A stretch of DNA of 64,000 bases from Mesolinea sp040772305 (GTDB taxonomy: Bacteria > Chloroflexota > Anaerolineae > Anaerolineales > Anaerolineaceae): positions 496,001-560,000 of the forward strand of contig JAXGYK010000001.1 of NCBI GenBank assembly GCA_040772305.1, in the 5' to 3' direction. Positions within the stretch are counted from its first letter, which is position 1, and each line of letters begins with the position of its first letter. A model generated the notes under the pieces. It searched no databases. It was not told the DNA's origin and saw nothing but the letters and a program-made list of their open reading frames with translations. Position numbers and translations under genes: made by a program. Of the stretch, positions 25,783 to 34,982 are shown one piece after another.

Positions 25783-26400
25783 ATGGAAACAAAAGAACGC
25801 ATCCTGCATGAAGCACTAGCTCTTTTTTCTGAACGCGGCTACGACGGAGTGTCCATGCGTCAGATTGCCGCGGCGGTGGGCATTCAGGCGGCCTCCTTGT
25901 ATAGCCATTACGCCGGCAAAGAGTACCTCTTCAGAGCCATTCTGGAATTTGCCCAGGAGCGTTTTGCCGAAACAATGCATTCGCTCGGACTGGCAGCAGA
26001 CCCGGACCCGCAAAGCGTCATGGAGCTGAAAGAAAAGGACCTGCAGCGCATCTCCCGGGAAATCTTCCTTCATTTGCTCAAGGATCCCACAGCCGCAGCA
26101 TTGCGGCGCCTGCTTACGGCTGAACAATTCCGCCATTCGATTGCGGGCCAGACATACCAGCAACTCTATATTGAGAGTGTTTTAGATTCGCAAACCCGTA
26201 TTTTTAAAGCGTTTATATCTGCCGGAACCATGCGCAAGGCCGACCCGGCGATTGCTGCGCTGCATTTTTATGCTCCCATTCTGCTCCTGCTCAACAAATA
26301 CGACCGCCAACCGGAAAAAGAAGCAAAAGCATTGGCAGCCCTGGAAGCGCACGTCAACCAATTTATGCGCCGTTATGGCAGGAAAGGTAACAAAGAATGA
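25783..26400 (+). CDS. TetR/AcrR family repressor
   Basis: A 205-residue regulator with the TetR helix-turn-helix at residues 1-50 (KERILHEALALFSERGYDGVSMRQIAAAVGIQAASLYSHYAGKEYLF) and a helical ligand-binding domain. It probably binds the CCTAAC-N4-GTTAGG palindromes around it. The ATG at 25783 is preferred, with AGGTGA upstream; an in-frame GTG at 25774 lies inside the operator. The stop overlaps the flavoprotein ATG by 4 bp, so regulator and enzyme form one autoregulated operon. The inducer is unknown; an oxidant or quinone-like compound would suit the enzyme. Confidence 0.9.
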   Translation: METKERILHEALALFSERGYDGVSMRQIAAAVGIQAASLYSHYAGKEYLFRAILEFAQERFAETMHSLGLAADPDPQSVMELKEKDLQRISREIFLHLLKDPTAAALRRLLTAEQFRHSIAGQTYQQLYIESVLDSQTRIFKAFISAGTMRKADPAIAALHFYAPILLLLNKYDRQPEKEAKALAALEAHVNQFMRRYGRKGNKE

Positions 26401-27071
26401 AAATCCTCGTTCTGCACGGCCAGGAACATCATGGCATTACCTGGCATATGCTGCAGGCAGTGCTTGCAGGCTTGAAAAGCCCTGAAGACCAAATCCAGGA
26501 GTTTACGCTGAACAACCTGCCCTCCTGTACCGGTTGCACCGTCTGTTTCAAGCAGGGTGAGGAGCGCTGCCCTCATCGCTCTGTTTATGGACCGATCATC
26601 GAAGCAATTGAGGCGGCCGATATTGTGATTGCCACCTCGCCCACCTATTGCCTGGAGATGAGCGGACAGCTTAAAACCTTCTTTGACCATATGGCTTACC
26701 GTTGGGCACCGCACCGGCCCCATCCGGCAATGTGGAAGAAAGCAGGCCTCGCCATCAGCAGCACAGTCGGTGCAGGCGCCGCCAAAGTTGCGCGCACGAT
26801 TGAGCGTCAGTTTTATTGGTGGCTGATCCCACGCCGCTACCGCTTCAGCATGCCCCTGCAGGACACAAATTGGAATGAAGTGTCCGAAAAGAACCGGCAG
26901 AGGGTTCAGCGCCGCGGTGCAGAGCTTGGACGCCGCATCCGTGCCCGGGGTCTGCCCTCTTGTTTAAGCCTTTCTCAACGCATTTTGCACTTTATTTTGG
27001 GTATGGCAATCCGCAGCGGCAAATGGCTGCCGCGCGATACAGACCATTGGCGTAATCAAGGCTGGATTTAA
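26397..27071 (+). CDS. Iron-sulfur flavoprotein / NAD(P)H-FMN reductase-like
   Basis: A 224-residue flavodoxin-fold protein. The N-terminal MKILVLHGQ and ADIVIATSPTYCLEMSGQLKTFFDH are typical of FMN reductases. Between them is CTGCTVCFKQGEERC, a Cx2Cx2Cx7C arrangement like the compact cluster motif of archaeal and bacterial iron-sulfur flavoproteins, so a 4Fe-4S cluster beside FMN is likely. The last 60 residues are basic and may help oligomerisation. Such enzymes reduce oxygen, peroxide, quinones or nitroaromatics. Co-expression with TetR suggests induction by its substrate. Confidence 0.82.
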   Translation: MKILVLHGQEHHGITWHMLQAVLAGLKSPEDQIQEFTLNNLPSCTGCTVCFKQGEERCPHRSVYGPIIEAIEAADIVIATSPTYCLEMSGQLKTFFDHMAYRWAPHRPHPAMWKKAGLAISSTVGAGAAKVARTIERQFYWWLIPRRYRFSMPLQDTNWNEVSEKNRQRVQRRGAELGRRIRARGLPSCLSLSQRILHFILGMAIRSGKWLPRDTDHWRNQGWI

Positions 27072-27081
27072 GAACCCCTCT

Positions 27082-27133
27082 CCTAACAATCGTTAGGTTT
27101 TTCCAAGATCTTTGGCACCTAACGGTTGTTAGG
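27082..27133. promoter_or_regulatory. Two further CCTAAC-N4-GTTAGG operators downstream of the TetR operon
   Basis: Perfect 16-bp palindromes at 27082-27097 and 27118-27133 repeat the operator of the TetR promoter. The first is followed by TTTTT, so it could also work as a weak terminator. Both lie between convergent genes, where no promoter for a target gene is evident. Confidence 0.75.
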
Positions 27134-27217
27134 CTACGCGTTAAAGCGCGTTTGTCCCTTTCCGTACCCAAGCGGGAAGTCCTTTTAGCAGCTTAAAGGC
27201 CTGCCCGGCGGGCAAAA

Positions 27218-28732
27218 TCAGTACAAACCGGGCACAGGGGGAATCTCAGCGCCGTAAAGCCAGGCATCAAAGAAGTCTTTCAGCTCGCGGCCGCTCACTT
27301 CTTCGGCAGTGGCGATGAAATCCGCAGTGCGCACATTGCTTCCCGCAAAGCGTGCGTAATACTCCCGGACTAGCTCCCAAAAGAGCTCCTCGCCCAGCTC
27401 CTCACGCAGGGCATAAAGCGTGAGCGCACCGCGCATGTAGACCCCATCGTTGAAGAGGTTATCGGCCGTTGGCAGGCCCGGCGGGGTAATCGGCGCCTTG
27501 TCCGGCTGGGGGTAACGCAGGGAATTCAGCCAGAATTGGGCATAGGCCTGCAGGGTGAATTCGCGCTTCTCCTCAGCCCAAAGGCCGTGGGCAAAGGTAG
27601 CAAAGGCCTCATTAAGCCAGATATCCCCCCAATCGCTGATCGTAACGCTGTTGCCGAACCAGCTGTGCGCCAGCTCGTGAGCCACCATGTGGTCGCCATA
27701 GGGGTCGGTCACGTTTTCGCTGCCAAAGGTGCTCATCGTTTGGGTCTCGAGCGCCCAGCCCAGGCTGCTGTCCACCACGACGCTGCCGTAAGTTTCGAAG
27801 GGGTAAGCGCCAAAGCGTTCGCTGAAGAATTCCAGCATCCGCGGCTGGTTCTGCACCAGGATGTAACAGCCCAGGCTGTTTGCCTGCGGGCAGTAGTTCA
27901 GGAGCGGGAGGCCGCTTGCAGTATCCTGGCGCACTTTAACGTAATCCTGCACCACAATCAGCGTTGTGAGGTAACTGGCCATCGGCTGGTCCATGCGGTA
28001 GCCATAGCGCAGGCGGCCATCGGGCAGTTCCTCCACCGCATCCGGAGTTCCGTTGCTGATGACCAGATAAGGAGCAGGCACGGTAAAGCGCGTGCGGTAG
28101 CTGGCCTTATCGCTGGGATGGGCGTTGACCGGGTACCAAAGCCAGGCCATGGAGGGCTCGCCATAGGCATAGATCGCCGTACCAGTGTTTTCCCAGGCGT
28201 CGCGAATCTTGTGCGGCTGCGTCCCCGCGGCAGTGGGGCTGCCCTGGTAGCGTATCTCCAGCAGGAATTCTGCGCCGGCTGGCAGCGGGCTGGCGGGATA
28301 GATGACCAGTTCGTGCTCGAGATAGTGGAAAAAGTCGGCCTCCTGGCCGTTAACACTCAGCTGAAGGACCTCCAGGCGGGCGAAATCGATGTTGAAACGC
28401 TGCAGATTCTCGCTGGCAATGGCCGTAATCCGCGCCTGGCCGCTAATCTGGTCGCTGGCAGGGTCAATTTCAAGCTCAAGCTCATAATGCCGGACATCGT
28501 AGCCGCCATTGCCCAGATAGGGAAAGAGGCTGTCGCCCAGGCCGGCGGTGCCGATGAGATATTGAGGGGCAGGACTGCTGTCTGGAAGGGCAGTTATTGC
28601 AGACTCGGCGGCAGAAGGGGGCAGCTGTGTGGCAGGGCCACCGGTGCCGGAGCTGCAGGCGCTCAGTGCCAGGCTAAGAGCCAGCAGGAGAGCAAAAAGG
28701 GGCTTGTGATGAGCTGTAACTGTTGCGGGCAT
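27218..28732 (-). CDS. M1 family metallopeptidase lipoprotein
   Basis: A 504-residue secreted aminopeptidase. A signal peptide ends LALSACSS (lipid anchor). The N-terminal beta domain (YDVRHYELELEIDPASDQISGQA) is typical of M1 enzymes, and the catalytic domain holds the zinc site HELAHSWFGN with the third ligand in WLNEAFATF, 18 residues beyond the motif. The exopeptidase GAMEN-type loop is weak (GSENVTDPYG precedes the zinc site). It lacks the large C-terminal helical domain of classical aminopeptidase N, being about 500 residues. It likely processes peptides outside the membrane. Confidence 0.9.
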   Translation of the reverse strand: MPATVTAHHKPLFALLLALSLALSACSSGTGGPATQLPPSAAESAITALPDSSPAPQYLIGTAGLGDSLFPYLGNGGYDVRHYELELEIDPASDQISGQARITAIASENLQRFNIDFARLEVLQLSVNGQEADFFHYLEHELVIYPASPLPAGAEFLLEIRYQGSPTAAGTQPHKIRDAWENTGTAIYAYGEPSMAWLWYPVNAHPSDKASYRTRFTVPAPYLVISNGTPDAVEELPDGRLRYGYRMDQPMASYLTTLIVVQDYVKVRQDTASGLPLLNYCPQANSLGCYILVQNQPRMLEFFSERFGAYPFETYGSVVVDSSLGWALETQTMSTFGSENVTDPYGDHMVAHELAHSWFGNSVTISDWGDIWLNEAFATFAHGLWAEEKREFTLQAYAQFWLNSLRYPQPDKAPITPPGLPTADNLFNDGVYMRGALTLYALREELGEELFWELVREYYARFAGSNVRTADFIATAEEVSGRELKDFFDAWLYGAEIPPVPGLY

Positions 28733-28946
28733 CTTTCCTTATTATAGATGGATTGCAATTCAGGCAGAATGAAGCTGCTTTCAATCTTACTATCAAGGGT
28801 CTTACGCTAAAACAACAATATTTTGAGGGGAAAAGAGTGTGGGGGGAGGCCGTTGCAAAGGGCAGGGTGGCGGGTGCAATAGGTAGCAGAGCTAGCTCGT
28901 GCGCGATTCAGCCTTAGGATGATTCCATATTAAGGTTATTGGTCGG

Positions 28947-28952
28947 TATAAT
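28947..28952 (+). promoter_or_regulatory. Possible -10 box for the methyltransferase gene
   Basis: TATAAT, 50 bp before the ATG at 29003, with a weak TTCCAT 18 bp upstream. GGGGAGGG lies shortly before the start codon as ribosome-binding site. Confidence 0.4.
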
Positions 28953-29002
28953 TTACAGGGAATGAACATTAATCTCCTGATATAAGTTATTGGGGAGGGT
29001 CA

Positions 29003-30637
29003 ATGAGCGAAAACAAACTCTATTATGGCGATAACCTGGATATTCTACGCCGATACATCCCTGATGAAAGCGTGGATTTGGTTTACCTGGACCCGCCCTT
29101 CAACAGCAACGCTACTTATAACGTCCTGTTTGGTGAAAAGGACGGCAGTATGGCCGCCTCACAAATCCAGGCCTTTGATGACACCTGGCACTGGGACCAA
29201 TCCTCGGCAGCGGCCTATCAGGAGGTTGTTGAGCGCGGCGGGCAAGTCTCCCGCGCCATGCAGGCCTTTCGCACCTTGCTTGGTGAATCCGACATGCTTG
29301 CCTACCTTGCCATGATGGCGCCCCGTCTGGTGGAGTTGTTCCGAGTATTAAAGCAAACCGGGAGCATTTATCTGCACTGTGACCCAACCGCCAGTCATTA
29401 CCTGAAGATATTATTAGACAGTATTTTTGGCGTCGAAAATTACAGAAATGAAATTACCTGGAAAAGACAAACCGCTCATAGTGATGCTAAAACGCGGTTT
29501 CCTATTGTCTCCGACATTATTCTCTTTTACTCAAAATCAAAAAGGACGGAATTCACCCCTCAATATGGCGAACACGATCCAGAGTATCTCAAGAAGTTTT
29601 ATAGATTCGATGACCTTGACGGGAGAGGCCCTTACCAATTAGGGGACCTCGCTAGTCCAAATCCTCGGCCAAACATGATGTATGAATGGCTTGGCTTTCC
29701 GTGGCCTGAGAAGGGTTGGCGCTTCCAAAAATCGACAATGCAAAAACTTCATGATGAGGGTAGGATTTTCTATCCGCGCAAAAAGAACGGGACATACGAC
29801 ACATCTAAACGCCCACGCATCAAACGTTATCTGAATGAACAAGTGGGATCAATAATTACCAATATTTGGAGTGATATCCAACCGCTTCATGGGAGTGGAG
29901 CCGAGAGGTTAGGGTATCCAACTCAAAAACCCGAAGCCCTTCTTGCCAGAATAATTTCTGCATCCAGCCAGCCTGGGGATCTGGTCTTAGACCCTTTTTG
30001 CGACTGTGGCACTGCCGTTGTAGCAGCCGAGCGCCTGGACCGCAAGTGGATCGGTATTGATATCACTCACTTGGCAATCAATCTGATGAAAAACAGGCTT
30101 AAGACCGGTTTTGACCACCAGGTTGAATACGAAGTGATCGGCGAACCTGTTTCTCTGCCGGATGCCCAGGCCCTAGCCGAACAGGATAAGTACCAATTTC
30201 AGTGGTGGGCCTTGGGCTTGGTGGGTGCTCGACCCGTGGAGCAGAAAAAGGGTGCCGACAAGGGCATTGACGGCCGCATTTATTTCCACGAAAAAGATGG
30301 CGACCCTACCAAACAAGTTATCATCTCTGTAAAAGGCGGAGGTCTGGCCGCCCACATGGTCCGTGATTTACGCGGCGTTATTGAACGCAAAAATGCCGAG
30401 ATTGGCCTGCTCATCAGCATGGAAGCCCCCACTAAACTCATGCGCACCGAGGCTGCCACAGCGGGTTTCTACGAATCTCCCATCTGGGGCCACTTTCCTC
30501 GCCTCCAAATCCTCACCATCGAAGAACTCCTCGATGGCAAACGTCTTGAAATGCCTCCCATTGCTCAAACATCAACGACATTTAAAAAAGCCGCGAAGTC
30601 AGCGAATAAAAGTACGATGCAAGAACCTCTTTTGTGA
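29003..30637 (+). CDS. DNA methyltransferase with C-terminal restriction-like domain
   Basis: A 544-residue protein. The methyltransferase part has motif IV DPPF in VYLDPPFNSN (about 29-38) near the N-terminus and motif I late in the chain (VLDPFCDCGTAVVAAERLDRKWIGIDI), the beta-class order of N4-cytosine and N6-adenine enzymes of type II and III systems. After about residue 395 a second domain contains KGADKGIDGRIYF and QVIISVKGG, an Asp followed by xVK as in Mrr-like PD-(D/E)XK nucleases. It may modify and cut DNA in one chain, or the second domain may only bind DNA. It lies next to an OLD/UvrD pair, making a defence-like cluster. Recognition sequence unknown. Confidence 0.85.
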   Translation: MSENKLYYGDNLDILRRYIPDESVDLVYLDPPFNSNATYNVLFGEKDGSMAASQIQAFDDTWHWDQSSAAAYQEVVERGGQVSRAMQAFRTLLGESDMLAYLAMMAPRLVELFRVLKQTGSIYLHCDPTASHYLKILLDSIFGVENYRNEITWKRQTAHSDAKTRFPIVSDIILFYSKSKRTEFTPQYGEHDPEYLKKFYRFDDLDGRGPYQLGDLASPNPRPNMMYEWLGFPWPEKGWRFQKSTMQKLHDEGRIFYPRKKNGTYDTSKRPRIKRYLNEQVGSIITNIWSDIQPLHGSGAERLGYPTQKPEALLARIISASSQPGDLVLDPFCDCGTAVVAAERLDRKWIGIDITHLAINLMKNRLKTGFDHQVEYEVIGEPVSLPDAQALAEQDKYQFQWWALGLVGARPVEQKKGADKGIDGRIYFHEKDGDPTKQVIISVKGGGLAAHMVRDLRGVIERKNAEIGLLISMEAPTKLMRTEAATAGFYESPIWGHFPRLQILTIEELLDGKRLEMPPIAQTSTTFKKAAKSANKSTMQEPLL

Positions 30638-30732
30638 TATCAGTGAGTGTGGAAATGAGAGATTTTTACATCTAGGGACCAATTATTTACTAATTAGCTA
30701 ATCTACTATAAATCCAATTTAGAGCGGTGACT

Positions 30733-32430
30733 ATGACAATTAAAAGATTAAATATCAAGAATTTTAGGGGGATAAAATCATTGGATTGGTCTATCAATAA
30801 GCAGATCGTTTGTCTTTTTGGCCTAGGAGACTCGACCAAAAGCACGATTCTGGATGCTATTGAATTAGTTTTTTCTCCAAGGTGGAATATTACTTTCTCT
30901 GATCTAGATTTTTATGGGGCGCGTACTAATGTTCCTATAGAAATCTCTGCCACTTTTATCGATTTGCCTCTTTCCTTCTATAAAGACAATAAGTTTGGTT
31001 TTTTTATCAACCATTGGAACGCTCAAGAGGGTGTCCACGGCAAGGAGAAAGAAGATGATGAATTAAGCCTAACAATTCAGTTAGTTGTGAACGACTCATT
31101 GGAGCCGCGATGGGAGATTGTTGACCTGCTTAATGGAGAATCGAAACCAATCTCTGCAGCTGACAGGGAAGAGATAGGTGTTAGTCAGCTAGGAGACTAT
31201 TTAGATCGTGATTTCTCATTGAGTAGGATTTCTGCTTTATCGCGTTTGGTAAGTAATCAGAGTAAAAAAGAAATAGCTGTTTTATTAGCCAATCTTTCGA
31301 GAGAAGCTCTAAATTCTATAGATAAAGACGCTTTTGATTCGCTACAATCAATCGCTGGCGAAATTCAGAATAATGCTGCTCAACACGGTGCTCAAATAAA
31401 AGGAAAGATCGAAGCAGGGCTAGATCCAGTGCAAACGAGCTTCCGTAGTGGAGGCATAACTCTTAATGACTCCGGCATCCCATTGAGGCTAGCTGGCATG
31501 GGAACCAAACGCTTAACTGCTATAGCCCTAAACAAGATGGTTTCTTCAGCAGCTAATGTACTGCTCATTGATGAGATAGAAGCAGGCCTTGAGCCACATC
31601 GACTTAGAAATCTTCTCCGTAAATTAAACTCAAGCCCAGAGCAACCTTGTCAAATATTTATTACCACTCATGCAGAGATTCCTCTCGTTGAACTAAATAT
31701 TGACCATCTATTTGTTGTGAGATCAGAGAAAGGCGTTACAACTGTTAATAATATTTCTTCCATGGAACATGACCTACAAGATGTCATCCGCAAATCGCCA
31801 GAAGCCTTTCTAGGGAAATCTGTTGTCGTGTGTGAGGGCAAAACCGAATGGGGTGTATCCAGAGCTCTCGAAACCTATTGGGAAGAAAAATTTTGTCCGC
31901 ATCTGCCCTTAGCATATTTCGGAACAGTATTTATTGACTTGCAAGGTGGAGGGGGTTCAAATGCATCAGGGTTTTCTATGCATTTAAAGAAACTAGGTTA
32001 TAGAGTTTGTTATCTAGGCGACTCTGATCGTGTGGTATCTCCTACTGTTGAAAACCTTCGTACAGAAGGTGTTGAAGTTATCGTTTGGGATGATGAACTG
32101 TCATTAGAAGAGCGCGTGTGTTTAGATTTACCACCTGCTGGATTAAAAGCATTAATTGAATCGGCGGTTCAAGTGCATGGGCCCGATAAGATTCAAAAAC
32201 ATTTGATTAATAGTTTTAAAAATGTAGATGAAACCTTCTCGGGAGACTGGTCAGATGAAACCAACAGGATACTTCTTGGGAAACTAATCAAAGATCGTAA
32301 ATGGTTTAAAGAAAAATCTAACGGTGAAGCGTTAGGCAATGTAATAGTTACTTACTACGACGATTTAAAAAAACGGGATACAGGAATCAAATTAGAAAAA
32401 CTACGAGCTTGGTGTTATGAGCAGCACTGA
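30733..32430 (+). CDS. OLD family ATPase/TOPRIM endonuclease (GajA-like)
   Basis: A 565-residue protein with an ABC-type ATPase followed by a TOPRIM nuclease domain, the class 2 OLD layout. ATPase motifs: Walker A variant FGLGDSTKST (about 29-38), signature-like LAGMGTKRLTAIAL, Walker B NVLLIDEIEAGLE and the H-loop FITTHAEIP. TOPRIM: VVVCEGKTEWG (Glu) and CYLGDSDR (Asp-x-Asp). GajA of Gabija cuts DNA and is held in check by ATP. The gene overlaps the UvrD-like gene by 14 bp. The start is ATG 30733, with GTG 30727 possible; the ribosome-binding site is poor. The region is clearly more AT-rich than its flanks, suggesting transfer. Confidence 0.85.
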   Translation: MTIKRLNIKNFRGIKSLDWSINKQIVCLFGLGDSTKSTILDAIELVFSPRWNITFSDLDFYGARTNVPIEISATFIDLPLSFYKDNKFGFFINHWNAQEGVHGKEKEDDELSLTIQLVVNDSLEPRWEIVDLLNGESKPISAADREEIGVSQLGDYLDRDFSLSRISALSRLVSNQSKKEIAVLLANLSREALNSIDKDAFDSLQSIAGEIQNNAAQHGAQIKGKIEAGLDPVQTSFRSGGITLNDSGIPLRLAGMGTKRLTAIALNKMVSSAANVLLIDEIEAGLEPHRLRNLLRKLNSSPEQPCQIFITTHAEIPLVELNIDHLFVVRSEKGVTTVNNISSMEHDLQDVIRKSPEAFLGKSVVVCEGKTEWGVSRALETYWEEKFCPHLPLAYFGTVFIDLQGGGGSNASGFSMHLKKLGYRVCYLGDSDRVVSPTVENLRTEGVEVIVWDDELSLEERVCLDLPPAGLKALIESAVQVHGPDKIQKHLINSFKNVDETFSGDWSDETNRILLGKLIKDRKWFKEKSNGEALGNVIVTYYDDLKKRDTGIKLEKLRAWCYEQH

Positions 32431-33820
32431 AGAGCAATTGTCAATTAATAAGTCTGCTTCTCTGATAGGTGCTGCCGGCTGTGGCAAAACCACTGCAATA
32501 GCAAGAGCTGTAAAGCTTTCTGAAGGAAGGCAGCTAATCCTAACCCATACCCATGCCGGGGTTAGATCACTTAGAAAAAAACTTATAGAACTTCGGGTAC
32601 CTGATGGTCAATACAATGTAGAAACTATTGACAGTTGGTTTTTGAGGTTTTGTAACGCATATCCCTTTTGTTCAGGTGTTACTGATTTCAAACCCGATTT
32701 AGGTAAATGGGCTGAGGTACATAATGGTGCAACTATGCTTTTTAATACCCGAGTTGCAAAAATGGTCATCCAGGCTTCATATAAAGGTGCATTCGTAGAT
32801 GAGTATCAAGACTGTTCAATGTCACAGCATGCTGCCATTCTGGCACTGAGTGAACTAATACCAGTTCGTGTCGTAGGAGACCCTTTGCAAGGAATCTTAT
32901 CCTTCACAGAAGGCGGAATCGTAAATTGGGAAAATGATGTAATCCCTGCTTTTCCTCCCCTTGATGCCCTACAGATTCCATGGAGATGGCATGGAAAAAA
33001 CCAAAAATTGGGGCATTGGACGACGAAGATACGTGAGCAGCTTTTGAGGGGTGACAACATCTCTATCACCACAGATAGGTTTATTAATTGGATTGACAGC
33101 AAGGATAGATATTCTTGGTCAACAAAACAACGTTTAATAAACCTTCCTGGTACTCTAATTGCTATAGAAATGATTCCGCAAAGTGCTCGTGCATCTGCAA
33201 AGCGCCTAGGTTTCCAAGCAATTGAGGATATGGTTTGTAAAGATTTGTTGAATTGGGCAAGCGAATACGATAATTTAAATGGTATTGGGCTTGCGCAACA
33301 CCTCATATCTTCAATTTATATGTGTATAACAAAAGGTGACTATTTATTAAGCGTGTCAAAAGCTATTAGTAGTGGACAATCCGAGAAGCTTTTGAGAATA
33401 AAAGATCACCACGTCAGAGATTTATTTATTGAAATTATTCAATTTAAAGACGACGAAGCTGCCTTGGAGTTAATCAAAAGTACGCGAGAAAATCGGAACA
33501 TTAAAATACACCGTATGGAATTGCTTAGGGAGATGCAGCGTGCATTGGAATTTAAACAAGAAAATAAATCGCAAACTCTTTTAGAGGCCGCCCAAAAAGT
33601 CCGTAGTGTAACCCGTTTTTCGGGAAGGTGGATGCCACTAAAGATTGTATCAACTCCTCCACTTATAAAGGGTCTAGAGTTTGATAACGCTTTCATTTTG
33701 AACGCTGACGATCTGGAAGATCAAAAGAATTTTTACGTTGCTGCGACTAGAGGAGCCAATACACTAGGTATAATTTCATCTTCACCTTCTTCATTATTTA
33801 AGAAGAATAACCCCATATGA
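32417..33820 (+). CDS. UvrD-like superfamily 1 helicase (GajB-like)
   Basis: A 467-residue SF1 helicase of reduced size. Motif I is GAAGCGKTT (18-26), motif II VDEYQD (127-132), motif III VVGDPLQGI (about 152-160), and late motifs include PPLIKGLEFDNAFIL and FYVAATRGANTLGI. The length is close to GajB, the partner of GajA in Gabija defence, and shorter than UvrD or Rep (about 670-720). The preceding gene encodes a GajA-type nuclease with overlapping ends. The N-terminal residues differ from reference Gabija proteins as I recall them, so this may be a divergent subtype. Confidence 0.85.
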   Translation: MSSTEEQLSINKSASLIGAAGCGKTTAIARAVKLSEGRQLILTHTHAGVRSLRKKLIELRVPDGQYNVETIDSWFLRFCNAYPFCSGVTDFKPDLGKWAEVHNGATMLFNTRVAKMVIQASYKGAFVDEYQDCSMSQHAAILALSELIPVRVVGDPLQGILSFTEGGIVNWENDVIPAFPPLDALQIPWRWHGKNQKLGHWTTKIREQLLRGDNISITTDRFINWIDSKDRYSWSTKQRLINLPGTLIAIEMIPQSARASAKRLGFQAIEDMVCKDLLNWASEYDNLNGIGLAQHLISSIYMCITKGDYLLSVSKAISSGQSEKLLRIKDHHVRDLFIEIIQFKDDEAALELIKSTRENRNIKIHRMELLREMQRALEFKQENKSQTLLEAAQKVRSVTRFSGRWMPLKIVSTPPLIKGLEFDNAFILNADDLEDQKNFYVAATRGANTLGIISSSPSSLFKKNNPI

Positions 33821-33826
33821 ATTGAT

Positions 33827-33854
33827 TTGCTGTCACCCTACCCCGTGCTATAAT
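33827..33854 (+). promoter_or_regulatory. Promoter of the chelatase gene, short or absent leader
   Basis: TTGCTG (33827-33832), 16-nt spacer, TATAAT (33849-33854). The ATG is at 33867, so the expected leader is about six bases, and no ribosome-binding site exists in the C-rich gap. Confidence 0.7.
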
Positions 33855-33866
33855 CCCCCCTTGCTT

Positions 33867-34982
33867 ATGAACAACCGTATCCTCTTCCCCTTTACCGCCA
33901 TCGTAGGGCAGGAGCGCATGCTGCGCGCGCTGATCCTGAACGCGATCGATTCCCGCATCGGGGGCGTGCTCATCCGCGGGGAGCGCGGCACGGCCAAAAG
34001 CACCGCGGCGCGGGCCCTGGCGGCCCTGCTGCCCCAGGTGGAGGCAGTGCAGGACTGCCGCTTTGGCTGCGACCCGCATTCCCCGGCGCATCTCTGCACC
34101 GAATGCCAGGAGCGCCTGGCCGCCGGCGAGGCCCTGCCCACGGAACTGCGCCCCACGCCCTTTGTCAACCTGCCGGTAAGCGCCACCGAAGACCGCGTGG
34201 TAGGCACCCTGGACATCGAACGCGCCATCCAGCATGGCCAGCGCAGTTTTGAGCCGGGCGTTCTGGCTGCGGCCAACCGCGGTATGCTCTACATCGATGA
34301 GGTGAACCTGCTGGATGACCACGTGGTAGACATCCTGCTGGACAGCGCTGCCATGGGGATGAACATCGTGGAGCGCGAAGGCATCAGCTTCAGCCATCCG
34401 GCGCGCTTTATATTGGTAGGGACGATGAACCCGGAAGAGGGCGACCTGCGGCCCCAGCTTTTGGACCGCTTTGCCTTCAGCGTGGAGATCCGCGGCATCC
34501 TGGATACACGCCAGCGGGTAGAGATTATGCGCCGCAATATCGCCTATGAGGCCGACCCGGAAGGGTTCAGAGCCGAATTCCAGGCACAGGAAGACGCGCT
34601 TTCCATGCAAATTGCGGAAGCAAGAGCCATGCTGGAGGCTGTGCGCTACACCAGCCGGGACCTGCTGACGATTGCCGACCTGACGAGCGGGCTGGAAGTG
34701 GACGGCCACCGGGCAGACCTGGTTATTCTGAAAGCCGCCCGTGCGCAGGCTGCCTTTGAGGGCCGCAAGCGCATCACCGCGCGCGATATTGCCCTGGCTG
34801 CCGAGCTGGCGCTCCCGCACCGGGTAAAATCGGGACCCTTCCGAAAGAGCGAAGTAGGCCTGGAGGTGCTGAGCGAGCGCATTGAAGAACTTAAGACGGC
34901 CACGGAGCTGAGCCAGGAGCAAAGCCTGGAGGACGGCGAGATCGACGAAGACGCTAAAAAAAAAGCGAAGCCGGCGAACTGA
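33867..34982 (+). CDS. Mg/Co chelatase AAA+ subunit (ChlI/BchI-like), possible first part of a frameshifted ChlD
   Basis: A 371-residue AAA+ ATPase like the I subunit of magnesium and cobalt chelatases: FTAIVGQERMLRALIL, Walker A IRGERGTAKST, FVNLPVSATEDRVVGTLDIERAI, Walker B LYIDEVNLLDD, and sensor segments PEEGDLRPQLLDRFAF. It ends in an acidic, Lys-rich tail at a run of nine A (34956-34964). A -1 shift on this run continues without a stop through DENPEEN into the VWA protein, giving a chain of about 700 residues, the size of ChlD. Both short and fused forms may be made. No cobN or bchH-like large subunit is in the window. The Met at 33822 is too early and lies before the promoter. Confidence 0.87.
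   Translation: MNNRILFPFTAIVGQERMLRALILNAIDSRIGGVLIRGERGTAKSTAARALAALLPQVEAVQDCRFGCDPHSPAHLCTECQERLAAGEALPTELRPTPFVNLPVSATEDRVVGTLDIERAIQHGQRSFEPGVLAAANRGMLYIDEVNLLDDHVVDILLDSAAMGMNIVEREGISFSHPARFILVGTMNPEEGDLRPQLLDRFAFSVEIRGILDTRQRVEIMRRNIAYEADPEGFRAEFQAQEDALSMQIAEARAMLEAVRYTSRDLLTIADLTSGLEVDGHRADLVILKAARAQAAFEGRKRITARDIALAAELALPHRVKSGPFRKSEVGLEVLSERIEELKTATELSQEQSLEDGEIDEDAKKKAKPAN
34956..34964 (+). other. Nine-A slippery tract between chelatase I and D domains
   Basis: The run AAAAAAAAA is read as three Lys codons in the ATPase frame, which then stops at 34982. The -1 frame is open from here to 35980 and encodes the acidic linker and VWA domain of a ChlD-type subunit. Programmed frameshifting in chlD genes has been reported for cobalt chelatase; transcriptional slippage on A9 or a simple assembly error are alternatives. 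Confidence 0.65.

Noticed and set aside
27536..28747. 403-codon open frame opposite the M1 peptidase gene
   Set aside because: It is the complement of a clear metallopeptidase with HELAH and NEAF motifs; long antisense frames arise from GC-rich codon use, and it has no recognisable domain.
33798..34922. 374-codon minus-strand frame opposite the chelatase ATPase
   Set aside because: The plus strand encodes all AAA+ motifs; the antisense frame has low-complexity His/Gln/Arg content and no start signals.
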